DNA of 64,000 bases, from NCBI GenBank assembly GCA_016709145.1, contig JADJEK010000001.1:434001-498000 (forward strand). Direction: 5' to 3'. Positions within the stretch are counted from its first letter, which is position 1. Every line of letters starts with the position of its first letter. This document shows positions 15,742 through 25,694 of this stretch, in pieces. The position numbers and the translations under genes are program-made. The stretch comes from Planctomycetota bacterium. Lineage in GTDB: Bacteria > Planctomycetota > B15-G4 > JADJEK01. The notes below the pieces were generated by a model, which worked only from the letters and a program-made list of their open reading frames with translations, was not told the origin of the DNA and did no database searches.

Positions 15742-18492
15742 GTGTTCACCCATTTGCGCGCATTCGCGCTTTGCAGCCCGATCGTCCTCGGGCTCGCAGC
15801 GCTCTCGTCCGCGGCGACGATCCACGTCGACGCGGCGTTCGTCGGAGTCGAGACCGGTTCGGTCTCCAATCCGTTCAACACGATCCAAGAGGGCATCGTC
15901 GCAGCCGCGGCGAACGACACCGTTCAGGTGGCCGCCGGCACGTACCTCGAACAGATCGACTTCCTCGGCAAGAACATCGCGGTCGTCGGCGCCGGCGCCG
16001 AGACGACGACGATCCGTACGCCACTCGGTCGTTCGGTGGTGCTCTCGCGCACCGACCTGCCGGCCTGCGGCGGCAACCGCGCGGTCGACGCCGCGGTGTG
16101 GATCGAAGGCACGACGAGCGCGCGCTTGTCGGGCTTCACGGTCGATGGCAACAACTCGCTGATCTACACGTTCTCGGGCACGCCGGTCCGCACGGTCGGC
16201 ATCGGCCTGAAGGCCGCGCGCGCCGTCGTGGAGCACTGCCGCGTCCAGCGCGTGCGCGATCCGTCCGGTGACGGCAATCAGGGCGGACTCGCGATCTACG
16301 TGTGCTTCAACGGCAGCAACGTCTCGATCACGAACAACACCGTCGTCGACTGCCAGAAGGGTGGCATCGTCATCAACGGCCACTCCGGCAACTTGATCAC
16401 GCCGGCTTGCACCGCGGGTGACGCGCAAGCGCCGCACGCGCAGATCACGGGCAACGTCGTGCTCGGCCACGGCAAGACCTGGGCGATCGCGTTCAACGGC
16501 ATCCAGGTCGGCTTCGGCGCGACCGCGGTCATCACGAACAACGTCGTCAGCGGCTGCTACTACGAGGGCACGTCGGCGGCGTCGGGCGGCATCCTGCTCG
16601 TCGGCGCGGGCTCGTGCACGGTCGAGGGCAACTTCGCCACCGCGAACAACGTGGGCATCTGGGCGACGGACATCGACTTCGGCTTCGGCAACATCGCCGT
16701 CGGCGCCGGCGTCTATCGCGGCAACGTGCTGAACAACCCGCAGAACGGCGATCCGCTGTCGTTCGCCGACAACGCGTTCGACGACAACGCCGCCAGCGTG
16801 TGGGACTCGAACACGTACCACAACTTCGATGCGCCGCACGGCTTCCCGGCCGGCTACGACATCGGCTTCTCGTCGATCGCGGGCATCGCGACGGTGGACG
16901 TCAACGCCACGCAGCTCGACGCGCTCGATTGGTCCGACCTGAACGGCCCGACGACGACGGCCACGGCGAACGACCCGCAAGGCGTCGCGCTCGGCCAGTT
17001 CAACGCGGACGGCAAGCTCGACGTCGCCACGGCGTGCGAGTCGTCGAACTCCGTGTCGGTGCTGTTGAACGACGGCAGCGGCGCGCTGCTCGCGGCGGCG
17101 ACCACGACCTCGGCGACGCAGTTGAAGGGTGCGCGCGCGATCACCGCTGGCAACTTCGTCGGCGACGCGAACATCGACCTCGCGGTCGCGTGCAAGAGCG
17201 GCAACACCGTCACGCTGCTGCAAGGTGACGGCGTCGGCGGCTTCACGATCGCAGGCACGATCGCCGTGACGACGGGACCGTACGCGATTGCGTCGGCGGA
17301 CCTCGACGGCGACGCGGACCTGGACCTCGTGGTGTCGACGGTCGGTACGCCGTTCTTCGTCCCGGGTGGCGTCACGGTGCTCACGAACGGGCCGTTCGGC
17401 ACGTTCACGCCCTCGGCTCTCGCCGCTCCGGGCGCGGGCTTCGGTCAGGTGCAGAGCGTCGCGGTCGGTGACCTCGGCGGCACCTCGCTGCCCGAGATCG
17501 TCGCCGTCGACGGCGACACCGGCCTCGTGCTCGTCTACGAGAACGTCGCGGGATCGTTCGGCGCGCCGCTGCTGCCCGATCCGAAGCTCTCGCCGAGCGA
17601 GGTGGTGAAGCCGCGCAGCGCCGTCGTCAAGGACGTCAACTTCGATCGTCGCGACGACCTCGTGATCACGAACCTCGGCAACGTGCCGACGAACTTCGGT
17701 GACGTGCGCGTGCTGATGCACTCGCCGGTCACGACGATCACGTTCGGTCCGGCGTTGGCGTTCACGGCCGGTACGTTCCCGACGGCGGTCGCGGTCGGTG
17801 AGCTCTACACCGATCAACTCGCCGGTGGGGATCGAACGGGTCTGGACTTCGTCACGACGAACTTCGGCGCTTCGTCGCTGTCGCAGTTGAACGGCTTCCT
17901 CGGCGCAGTCACGCCGTCGGCGAGCATCAAGAGCGATGGCGCGTTCCTCGCGCAGAGCGACTATGCGCTCGGCGCGTTGCCGACGGCCGTCGTGATCGAC
18001 GACCTCAACGACGACGGCTTCGACGACGTGGTCGCGACCGTCACGGGCGCGTCGAACTCGGTGAAGGTGTTCCTCGGTCCGGTCCAGGCGTTGGTCGAGC
18101 CGTACGGCTTCGGCTGCCCTGGCACGGGCGGGACGATTCCGGTGAACAGCGCGGTCGGTTTGCCGACGATCGGCAACTCGAACTTCACCGACACGCTGTC
18201 GAACGCGGCGCCGTTCCACGCGAACTTCCTCGCGCTCGGTGTCGGTCCCGCGAATGCCGAGTACGGCTTCTCGGGTAGCGGCTGCTTCCTGCTCGTGAAT
18301 CCGTCGCCGATCTTCCTGACGTTCCGCTCGTTCACGGACGCCAGCGGCTCGTCGGCGATCGGTCTGCCGATCCCGGGCGCTCCGGTGCTCGCGGGTCTGC
18401 AGGTCTACACGCAGTGGCTCGTGTTCGACGCGGCCGGGCCTTCGCCGGGAATCGTGTTCTCGAACGGCCTGCGCATTCGCCTCGGTTTCTGA
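15742..18492 (+). CDS. Exported right-handed beta-helix plus FG-GAP/VCBS repeat protein
   Basis: This 916-residue protein starts at a GTG with AGGGGG ten bases upstream and a signal peptide ending near residue 24 (LAALSSAATI). Residues about 25-370 form a parallel beta-helix: NPFNTIQEGIVAAAANDTVQVAAGTY is the usual entry, followed by rungs such as ITNNTVVDC, ITNNVVSGC and VEGNFATANNVG. Residues about 400-770 carry FG-GAP/VCBS blades with calcium-type DxDxDxD loops (SADLDGDADLDLVVS, IDDLNDDGFDDVVAT). The last 140 residues are a beta domain starting FGCPGTGGTIPVNSAVGLPTIG and ending YTQWLVFDAAGPSPGIVFSNGL. It is probably a large surface or extracellular protein. A substrate cannot be named. The fusion of helix and propeller-like parts is unbroken. 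Confidence 0.85.
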   Translation: MFTHLRAFALCSPIVLGLAALSSAATIHVDAAFVGVETGSVSNPFNTIQEGIVAAAANDTVQVAAGTYLEQIDFLGKNIAVVGAGAETTTIRTPLGRSVVLSRTDLPACGGNRAVDAAVWIEGTTSARLSGFTVDGNNSLIYTFSGTPVRTVGIGLKAARAVVEHCRVQRVRDPSGDGNQGGLAIYVCFNGSNVSITNNTVVDCQKGGIVINGHSGNLITPACTAGDAQAPHAQITGNVVLGHGKTWAIAFNGIQVGFGATAVITNNVVSGCYYEGTSAASGGILLVGAGSCTVEGNFATANNVGIWATDIDFGFGNIAVGAGVYRGNVLNNPQNGDPLSFADNAFDDNAASVWDSNTYHNFDAPHGFPAGYDIGFSSIAGIATVDVNATQLDALDWSDLNGPTTTATANDPQGVALGQFNADGKLDVATACESSNSVSVLLNDGSGALLAAATTTSATQLKGARAITAGNFVGDANIDLAVACKSGNTVTLLQGDGVGGFTIAGTIAVTTGPYAIASADLDGDADLDLVVSTVGTPFFVPGGVTVLTNGPFGTFTPSALAAPGAGFGQVQSVAVGDLGGTSLPEIVAVDGDTGLVLVYENVAGSFGAPLLPDPKLSPSEVVKPRSAVVKDVNFDRRDDLVITNLGNVPTNFGDVRVLMHSPVTTITFGPALAFTAGTFPTAVAVGELYTDQLAGGDRTGLDFVTTNFGASSLSQLNGFLGAVTPSASIKSDGAFLAQSDYALGALPTAVVIDDLNDDGFDDVVATVTGASNSVKVFLGPVQALVEPYGFGCPGTGGTIPVNSAVGLPTIGNSNFTDTLSNAAPFHANFLALGVGPANAEYGFSGSGCFLLVNPSPIFLTFRSFTDASGSSAIGLPIPGAPVLAGLQVYTQWLVFDAAGPSPGIVFSNGLRIRLGF

Positions 18493-18502
18493 TCGCTCGA
18501 GT

Positions 18503-18546
18503 CGCCCCCGCTCCGCCGCGGTCCTCGCCGCGGCGGAGCAGGGGCG
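18503..18546 (+). terminator. GC-rich hairpin after the beta-helix/FG-GAP gene
   Basis: GCCCCCGCTCCGCCGCGG pairs with CCGCGGCGGAGCAGGGGC, with one mismatch, across a short loop 11 bases after the stop codon. It lies 21 bases before the next gene start, so it separates two genes on the same strand. Confidence 0.65.
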
Positions 18547-18566
18547 TTCCTTCGCCGGAGCTCCCC

Positions 18567-21030
18567 GTGAACCCTCTCGTCGCCCGCACCCTGTGCGTCC
18601 TCGCGTGGTCCGCGACCGCCGCCGTTTCCTCGGCCACACCGCTCGCGAGTTCCGAACTCCCGCTACCTCGCATCGAGCCGTTCTTCGTCGCCAGTGGTGA
18701 CGCGAGCGGATCACTGATCGGGATGTTCGCGCGCATGCCGATCCGCGTGTGTCCGAACGGATTCGAGCTCGCGACGCCCACCGGCGATCGCGTCGAGTTC
18801 GTGGTGGCGACGACCGACGGATCCCCACTGCACGGAATGCCTCGAGGCGTGGAGGCCACCTCGACGCGCATCACGCGCTTCCATGGCCGCGAGCCTGCCG
18901 CGTACACGATGCGAGCGACGGCATTCCGCGCGGCACGCGTGAACGACGCGAAGCGCGGTATCGCGCTCGATCTGCGCTCGACCCAGGGCGCACTGGAATA
19001 CGACCTCACGTTGCACGCGCACGTCGCGACGCATTCGATCGCGATCGAGCTACGCGGAGCCCGCGACGTCGTCGTTCTCGCGGACGGTTCATTGCGCATC
19101 GAGACCGCTCACGGCGCGATCGAACAGTCGGCGCCGAAGACCTTCGCGCGCACGACGTCCGGCGAACGCCGCGAGCTCACGTCGCGCTGCGTCCGCCTCG
19201 GCCAGACGCGTATCGGCTTCGAAGTCGAAGGCCGCGCCGACGGCGAGTCGATCTGCATCGACCCCGTGATCGCGTTCGGCACGTACCTCGGCACCGGCGT
19301 GTTCGACGAGATCCGCGATCTCACGACCGACATCGCCGGCAACGTCTACGTCACGGGCTGGACGTCCTCGGCCGCGTTCCCGGTCACCGGGCGGCGCGTT
19401 CGACACCATCTACAACGGCAACCGCGAAGCGTTCGTGGCCGGCTTCTCGCCCGACTGCGCGAGCCTCGAGTTCGCGACGTTCCTCGGCGGGGGCGCGAAC
19501 GACGAAGCGCTCGCGCTCGTCGTCGGCACGAACGGGTTGACGATCGCGGGCCGCACAGCATCGAGCGACTTCCCCACGACGCCGGGCGCGTTCGCGACGA
19601 TCGCCGCGGGTGGCGACGACGCGTTCGTCGCGCGCATGTCGACCGCGGGCGACGCGTTGCTCGCCGCGACCCTGCTCGGCGGCGGCGGCGAGGACGTGCC
19701 GTACGGCCTCGCACTCGACGAGACCGGCGCGACGTGGCTCACAGGCGCCACGGCCTCGAGCGATTTCCCGACCACGCCCGGCGTGATCTCGACGTCGCTG
19801 CGCGGCGGGTACGACGCGTTCGCGACGCGACTCGACGCAAGTCTCGCCAGCCTCGTGTTCTCGACGTTCCTCGGCGGCTTCGGCACCGAGCGCGCGACCG
19901 ACGTCCAGGTGCGCACGATCGGCCCCGGCAACATCGCCGGGTTCGTCAGCGGCTCGACGACGTCGAGCGACTTCCCCGCGACGCCGGGTGCGTTCGACCC
20001 GAACTACGACGGTGGCACCGACGGATTCCTGCTGCGCATTACCGCATTCGGCACGGCGTTGCCGTACGCGACGTACTTCGGTGGTGCAGCGTTCGACGTC
20101 GCGAGCGCGGTCGCGGTCGACGGCGCCGGCGAAGCGACGCTCGTCGGAGAGACGTGGTCCACGACGCTCCCCACCACGGTCGGCTCCGCGCAGACGACGT
20201 ACGGCGGCGGTTTCGGCGACGGCTTCGTGCTGCGGCTCGGTGCGACCGGTACGAGTCTCGATTACGCGACGTATCTCGGCGGCCCCGGCGACGACGCGGC
20301 GACCGCGGTCGCGCTCGACTACGCGGGAGCCGCGCACGTCGGCGGCATCGCGGGCGACGGCGCGCCGCTGCCGGGCTCGTTCCACGGTGGCGATTCGGAC
20401 GCGATGTTCGCGCGCTTGTCGGCGCTCGGCGACGCGATCGTCGACGGGGCGTTCATCGGCGGCTCGAACGCGGATGCAGCAGGCGCGCTCGCGATCGATT
20501 GCGTCGGTCGCACGTTGCTCGCGGGTTCGTGCTTCAGCGGCGACGTCGGCGCGATCGCCAGCGGCGCGGATCTCGCGTTCAACGGTCTCGTCGACGGCTT
20601 CGTGGTCGGCTTCGCGAAAGCGACGATCACCTGCGGCGGCTCACCGTCCGCGACGAACTACGGCGCGGGCAAGCCCGGCACCTTCGGCGTACCGACGCTG
20701 ACGGCGCCCGTGCTGCCGACCGTGCCGACGCCCGCGTTCACGATTCGCTTGGCGAACGGGCTACCCGGCGCGTTACCCGTGTTGTTCCTCGGGTTCACGC
20801 CGCTGTCGATTCCGTTCGACGGCGGCACGCTGCTGGCGAATCCCGTGTTCGTGCTGCCGCTCGTGCCGTATCCGGGTTCGGGCCAGATCGACCTGACCTT
20901 CCCGTTCTGCGACGTCGCGGCCTACTGCGGTGCCACGGCCTATCTGCAAGCGATGTTCGCGGATCCGGGAGCCACGGGCTTCTACATGACCGCGCAGACC
21001 GCGGGCTTGACGATCACGCTCGGTTCCTGA
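18567..21030 (+). CDS. Exported SBBP beta-propeller protein, frameshifted at about 19390
   Basis: The GTG at 18567 has GGAG six bases upstream and begins a signal peptide (LCVLAWSATAAVSSATP). The first frame gives an N-terminal domain common in SBBP proteins (DPVIAFGTYLGTGVFDEIRDL, then NVYVTGWTSSAAFPVTG) up to a GGG run at 19389-19391. There the reading must move by one base to continue as GAFDTIYNGNREAFVAGFSP and on to 21030. Removing one G restores a single protein of about 820 residues. The second frame holds at least seven blades with the SBBP form (ATFLGGGANDEALALVV, SSDFPTTPGAF, and similar). A C-terminal beta domain ends at the stop. A homopolymer error in assembly or a recent inactivating insertion are both possible. 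If the shift is real, the product is truncated early. Confidence 0.78.
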
Positions 21031-21060
21031 CGTCGTCGATCGGCGGGGTTCGCGCGCGGA

Positions 21061-22119
21061 TCACTTCTTCACGCGGCACGAACCGCCGTGCTTCGCGTGA
21101 TAGTCCTGGTGGTAGTCCTCGGCCGCGAAGAACGTCGGTGCTTTTTCGACCTGCGTGACGATCGGCCGATCCTCGTACTCGGCGGTCTTGCCGAGCGCCT
21201 CGATGAACTCTTTGGCCTGCGCGAGTTGCGCATCGTCGGTCGCGTAGATGGCCGAGCGGTACTGCGTGCCCCGATCGGGACCCTGACGGTTCGGCGTCGT
21301 GGCGTCGTGGTTCTTGAAGAACACGTCGAGCAGTTCGGCGTAGGTCACGCGCTTCGGATCGAACACGACCTTCACGGTCTCCGCGTGGCCGGTCTCGCCG
21401 GTGCAGACGAGCTTGTAGTCGGGTCGATCGATCGTCCCGCCCATGTATCCCGACACCGCGTCCATGACGCCAGGGATCTGCTGGAACACGTCCTCGACAC
21501 CCCAGAAGCAACCGCCGGCGAAGTACGCGGTCTGCGGCTCGACGGGGCGGGACCCTTCGGGCACTTCGTCGCCGGTCTTGCCGGCCTCGATGAACCGCAA
21601 CGCCGCCGAGTTCAGGCAGTAGCGCAGTCCGGTCGGCTCGGGCCCGTCGTCGAACACGTGGCCGAGGTGCGAGTCCGAACGCGCACAGCGGATCTCGACG
21701 CGACGCATGCCGAGCGTGTTGTCCTCGATCTCGCGGATGTGCGCGGGGTCGAACGGCTGGAAGAACGACGGCCAACCGGTGCCCGAATCGAACTTCGCCT
21801 CGGAGGTGAACAGCGGCAGACCACACGTCACGCAGACGTAGGTCCCGAGTTCCTTGTTCTTCAGCAGCCCGCCGCAGAACTTCGGCTCGGTGCCGTGGTC
21901 CTGCGTGATGTGGCGCTCTTCGGGCGTCAGCTTCGCGACCAGCGGTGCGAGCTGCGCTTCCGTCAACGGCGTGACGTCGAAGCCGCTCTTCGAGTAGCGC
22001 GGCACCGACGGGTCCGGTTTGAAGTCCTTGGCCGGCGCGGGCTTGTCGTCGCAGGCGCCGTGCGACATCGCGAGGCCGAAGAAGGCGAGGAGTTTGCTGA
22101 GCATGGCGATGCGATTCAT
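21061..22119 (-). CDS. msrBA: Exported bifunctional peptide methionine sulfoxide reductase (MsrB-MsrA fusion)
   Basis: This 352-residue protein repairs oxidised methionine in proteins, reducing both R and S sulfoxides. The N-terminus is hydrophobic (LLAFFGLAMSHGACDD), indicating export; the Cys after HGA is not in a standard lipobox. MsrB is at about residues 45-185, with zinc-ligand CVTCG and CARSDSH and the catalytic Cys in RYCLNS (about 168). MsrA is at about 195-345, with GGCFWGVE (Cys at about 204), GYMGG and GTQYRS. The order MsrB then MsrA is the reverse of PilB-type fusions. AAGGA lies nine bases before the ATG. It converges on the SBBP gene and diverges from the kinase gene. The location suggests defence of envelope proteins against oxidants. 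Confidence 0.93.
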   Translation of the reverse strand: MNRIAMLSKLLAFFGLAMSHGACDDKPAPAKDFKPDPSVPRYSKSGFDVTPLTEAQLAPLVAKLTPEERHITQDHGTEPKFCGGLLKNKELGTYVCVTCGLPLFTSEAKFDSGTGWPSFFQPFDPAHIREIEDNTLGMRRVEIRCARSDSHLGHVFDDGPEPTGLRYCLNSAALRFIEAGKTGDEVPEGSRPVEPQTAYFAGGCFWGVEDVFQQIPGVMDAVSGYMGGTIDRPDYKLVCTGETGHAETVKVVFDPKRVTYAELLDVFFKNHDATTPNRQGPDRGTQYRSAIYATDDAQLAQAKEFIEALGKTAEYEDRPIVTQVEKAPTFFAAEDYHQDYHAKHGGSCRVKK

Positions 22120-22296
22120 GGTTCGGGGTCCTTCGAGAGCACGCGCGCGCCCTGTTTAGCACAGGTTCGCGGGCGCTGCCCCGCTTGGATGCAGCGGGCT
22201 GGGCCGCGTTTCGGTGCCAGCGCGATTCGTCGCGCCCTCGCAATCACGGAACATCGCGGCAGGATGAAGCCATCGAGGGATCGACACGAGGGCTCG

Positions 22297-25140
22297 ATGG
22301 ACCCCGCGCGCTTCGCCGCGATCCGTCTTTGGTTCGAACGACTCGCGCCGCTCGATGCGGCGGCGCGCCAGCGCGGACTGGCAGCGATCGACGACCTCGC
22401 GCTGCGGGCCGAGGTTCTGCGCATGCTGGAAGTCGACATGCGTCGCGACGCCCCCCTCGACGCCCCGGCGGCCACGCTCGCCGCGCCACTCGCTCCAAGC
22501 GATGACCCCATCGGGCCCGGAACTCGGATCGAACGCTACGTCGTCGTCCGCCGCATCGGCGGCGGTGGCATGGGATCGGTGTTCGAAGCGACGCAGGACG
22601 AACCTCGTCGGACCGTCGCATTGAAGCTCCTGCGCCTCGACACCGCGACGCACGAAGCGATCCTGCGCTTCCGCGCCGAAGCCGAACTGCTCGGTCGCAT
22701 CGACCATCCGCGGGTCGCGCGGATCCATGAGGCCGGCACGTATCGAGCCGCCGACGGCACGCTGATCCCCTTCCTCGCTCTCGAATACGTCCGCGACTCG
22801 CTCCCGCTGACGCGAGGACTCGACGCGCGACGGGCCAACCTCGCGACGCGCCTGCGCGTGCTCGCCGACGTCGCCGACGCGATCCACCACGGACATCTGA
22901 AGGGAGTCGTCCATCGCGACGTGAAGTCCGGCAACGTGCTACTCGACGGCGACGGCATCCCGCACGTCATCGACTTCGGCATCGGCCGAATCGTCGACGC
23001 GTCGTACGAGTCCGGCCCGACGACCCGCACCGGACAGATGCTCGGCACGCCGGCCGCGATGAGCCCCGAGCAGTTCCGCGGCGACCCGAAGTCGATCGAC
23101 GCGCGCACCGACATCTGGTCGCTCGGAGTGCTCGCTTACGAAGTGCTGTGCGGTCGCGCTCCGTTCGAGACCGCGGACGCATCGATCACCGCCATCGCCC
23201 GTGCGGTCACCGAGCGAACGCCGACGCCGCCCTCGCGCATCGCGCGCGAAGTGCCGAAAGCCGTCGATTGGGTCCTCGGCAAAGCGCTCGAGAAGGACCC
23301 GCAGCGCCGCTACGCGTCCGCCGCCGAGTTCGCCGCCGATCTACGCCGCTTGCTCACGAACGAGCCGGTCCTCGCGAGCCCGCCGTCGGTCGCATACCGG
23401 ACGCTGTGCTTCGTGCGGCGACACCGACTCGGCGTCGCCGCGGGAGCGCTCGTCGTCGCGAGCCTCGTCGCCTGCGGGGTCGCGACCTGGCTCGGCAAGC
23501 AGCGCGCGGAGCGGGAGAGTGCTCGCGCGCGTGGTGCGAACCAAGTGCTGTTCGACGTCTTGCAGTCGGCGAGCGCGATGCCGAAAGGCCCGGAGACTCC
23601 GGTCGGCGACGTGGTCCGCACCGCGATCGCGCGCGCGGACAAGGCGTTCCGCGACGACGTCGAGGCGCGCGGGTTCGTCCACGTCGCGCTCGGCGCGAGT
23701 CAGCTCGAACTCGGTGAATCCGAGCAGGCTCTCGCCACGCTGCGAGCCGGCTACGACGCGCTGGCATCGACGCGCGGCGTCGACGACGTCGAGGCGATCG
23801 GAGCCGCCGCGTACGTCGTCCACGCGCTGCTCGACCTCGGTCGACTCGACGAAGCGCAGTCGTTGCTCGACTCGACCGCACCGATCGCCGTGGCATCGCT
23901 CGGCAAGAACCACGCGCACACGTACACGCTGCGCCATCACGCGGCGCTGCTCGCACACCATCGCGGCGACGACGACGCGGCGATCGCGGCGCTGCGCACG
24001 CTCGTGGCCGACGAGGAACGATCGCCGGGCGAGGGTCGCGGACTGCGCCGCGCGATCGGTTCGCTCGCGGTGTTGGTCCAAGCACGGGGCGACCTCGCCG
24101 AAGCCACCGCACTGCACGAGCGTGTCGTCGTGGCCGCCGAGGCCGAAGACGGTCCGACGTCGCTCGAGTCCGACTTCGCGCGCAAGAACCTCGCCAGCGT
24201 GCTCGTCGCGCGCGGCGAGTACGCGCGCGCCGAACCGCTGCTCCGGACCGCGATCGAGCACGAGAGTTCCGTGTTCGGCCCGCGCCACGAACAGACCCTC
24301 GCGACGCAGTGGAACTTGATGCAGTTGCTGCACCAGTCGGCGCGGACCGCCGAGGCCGTCGAACTCGGCGAGCGCGTACTCGACGGGTACGTCGAACGCT
24401 TCGGCGCGGACTCGTCGGAAGCCGCGCTGGCGCAAGCGGAGCTCGGTTCCGCGTACCTGAACGCACAACGGCCCGCCGATGCGCTGCGCGTGCTCACGGC
24501 CGCGCTGGCGACGTTCACGCGCGAGTTGGGATCGGACCACGTCAACACGCTGACGGTGCGCGGCAATCGCGTGTCGGCGATGCTGAAAACCGGAGCCGCG
24601 GACGGCATCGTCGACGAGGCGCAGGCGTGCGTGACCGCGCTGGTCGCGAAGGTCGGCGACGATCATCCGGCGACGCTCGCGGCGCGCTATCGGCTCGCCG
24701 AGGCGGCACGCAACTCGGGCAGTCCCGCGATCGCGATCACCGAACTCGAGCGCGTCGCCGCCACGCAGCGCACGCGCTTCGGCGCCGATCATTGGCAGAC
24801 GATCCAGACCGAAGCCGCGCTCGCGATGTCGCACGCGAGCGCCGGCGATCTCGATGCGGCCGAGAGCCTGTTGCGCGGCGTCGTCGCGCGCGCGAGCACC
24901 GCGTTCCCCGCCGGCGACTGGCGGCCGCACTACTTCCGCTTCGAACTCGGCGACGTGTTGCATCGCGCGGGTCGCTTCACCGAGGCCGAGCCCGAGCTCC
25001 GCGCGGGCTACGACGCGATGGCGGCCGCGCTGCCCGCAGCGTCGTCGTACGTGCGCGACGCGCGGGCCTTGCTCGCGACGTTCTACCGTGCGACCGGTCG
25101 CGCGGACCTCGCGGCGACGTTCGAGGAGCGCGAACCGTGA
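22297..25140 (+). CDS. Membrane Ser/Thr protein kinase with TPR sensor domain
   Basis: This 947-residue Hanks-type kinase transmits an unknown signal by phosphorylation. After about 75 residues of a planctomycete-type leader (LWFERLAPLDAAARQ) come the glycine loop GGGGMGSVFEA (from residue 88), Lys in VALKLL (110), HRDVKSGN (Asp 208), DFG (226) and the SPEQ segment. One membrane helix (AAGALVVASLVACGVATWL) is at about 379-398. The remaining 550 residues are TPR-like helices (for example EATALHERVVVAAEAEDG and ARAEPLLRTAIEHESSVFG). The ATG at 22297 has GAGGG four bases upstream. An ATG at 22264 would add 11 residues. The stop overlaps the start of the sigma gene by four bases. Kinase-ECF pairs of this kind are typical for planctomycetes, and the sigma factor is the likely output. 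Confidence 0.92.
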   Translation: MDPARFAAIRLWFERLAPLDAAARQRGLAAIDDLALRAEVLRMLEVDMRRDAPLDAPAATLAAPLAPSDDPIGPGTRIERYVVVRRIGGGGMGSVFEATQDEPRRTVALKLLRLDTATHEAILRFRAEAELLGRIDHPRVARIHEAGTYRAADGTLIPFLALEYVRDSLPLTRGLDARRANLATRLRVLADVADAIHHGHLKGVVHRDVKSGNVLLDGDGIPHVIDFGIGRIVDASYESGPTTRTGQMLGTPAAMSPEQFRGDPKSIDARTDIWSLGVLAYEVLCGRAPFETADASITAIARAVTERTPTPPSRIAREVPKAVDWVLGKALEKDPQRRYASAAEFAADLRRLLTNEPVLASPPSVAYRTLCFVRRHRLGVAAGALVVASLVACGVATWLGKQRAERESARARGANQVLFDVLQSASAMPKGPETPVGDVVRTAIARADKAFRDDVEARGFVHVALGASQLELGESEQALATLRAGYDALASTRGVDDVEAIGAAAYVVHALLDLGRLDEAQSLLDSTAPIAVASLGKNHAHTYTLRHHAALLAHHRGDDDAAIAALRTLVADEERSPGEGRGLRRAIGSLAVLVQARGDLAEATALHERVVVAAEAEDGPTSLESDFARKNLASVLVARGEYARAEPLLRTAIEHESSVFGPRHEQTLATQWNLMQLLHQSARTAEAVELGERVLDGYVERFGADSSEAALAQAELGSAYLNAQRPADALRVLTAALATFTRELGSDHVNTLTVRGNRVSAMLKTGAADGIVDEAQACVTALVAKVGDDHPATLAARYRLAEAARNSGSPAIAITELERVAATQRTRFGADHWQTIQTEAALAMSHASAGDLDAAESLLRGVVARASTAFPAGDWRPHYFRFELGDVLHRAGRFTEAEPELRAGYDAMAAALPAASSYVRDARALLATFYRATGRADLAATFEEREP

Positions 25141-25694
25141 GCGACGCGGACGACGTCACTCGAGATCTTGCGTCGTACGTCCGCGGCGACCGCGCCGCCG
25201 GCGAGCGTGTCCTGCATGCGATCTCGGCCGAATTGCGGGAACTGGCCGAGCGCGCGCTGCGGCACGCACGCAAGGATCACACGCTGCAACCCACGGCGCT
25301 CGTCCACGAAGCGTGGCTGAAGCTCGCCAAGGGAACGGTCGAGCCGGCGAAGGACCGCGCGCACCTGCTCGCACTCGCCGCGACCACGATGCGTTCGATC
25401 CTGATCGATCACGCGCGACGGCGTTGTGCCGACAAGCGCGACGGCGGCGCGCGGCTGGCGCTGGACGCCGTCGACTTCGGTGTCGTCGATCGCGCGCAAA
25501 CGCTGCTGACGATCGACGACGAGTTGCGAGCCCTCGGCGAAGTCGACGCCGAACTCGCGCGCATCGTCGAGCTGCGGTTCTTCGGAGGGCTGACGATCGG
25601 CGAGACCGCCGACGCGATGGCCGTCTCGACGCCGACCGTCGAGCGCGGCTGGCGCACCGCGCGTGCGTGGCTCGCCGCTCGCCTGCAGTCCTGA
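25137..25694 (+). CDS. ECF-like sigma factor coupled to the upstream kinase
   Basis: This 185-residue protein belongs to the TIGR02999-type ECF sigma factors. Region 2 contains LQPTALVHEAWLKLAKG (about residues 45-62) and LLALAATTMRSILIDHARRRCADKR (about 75-100). Region 4 contains VELRFFGGLTIGETADAMAV followed by STPTVERGWRTARAWL (about 140-180). The GTG start overlaps the kinase stop (GTGA) and has GAGGAG ten bases upstream, so the two are made together. No anti-sigma gene is present, which agrees with control by the kinase. The stop lies directly against the end of the convergent NHL gene, so the two transcripts meet without a spacer. Confidence 0.92.
   Translation: MSDADDVTRDLASYVRGDRAAGERVLHAISAELRELAERALRHARKDHTLQPTALVHEAWLKLAKGTVEPAKDRAHLLALAATTMRSILIDHARRRCADKRDGGARLALDAVDFGVVDRAQTLLTIDDELRALGEVDAELARIVELRFFGGLTIGETADAMAVSTPTVERGWRTARAWLAARLQS

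Noticed and set aside
15427..18828. Minus-strand open frame of 1133 codons opposite the beta-helix/FG-GAP gene
   Set aside because: Low-complexity Arg/Asp/Val composition. The plus-strand gene has a signal peptide, Shine-Dalgarno and clear repeats.
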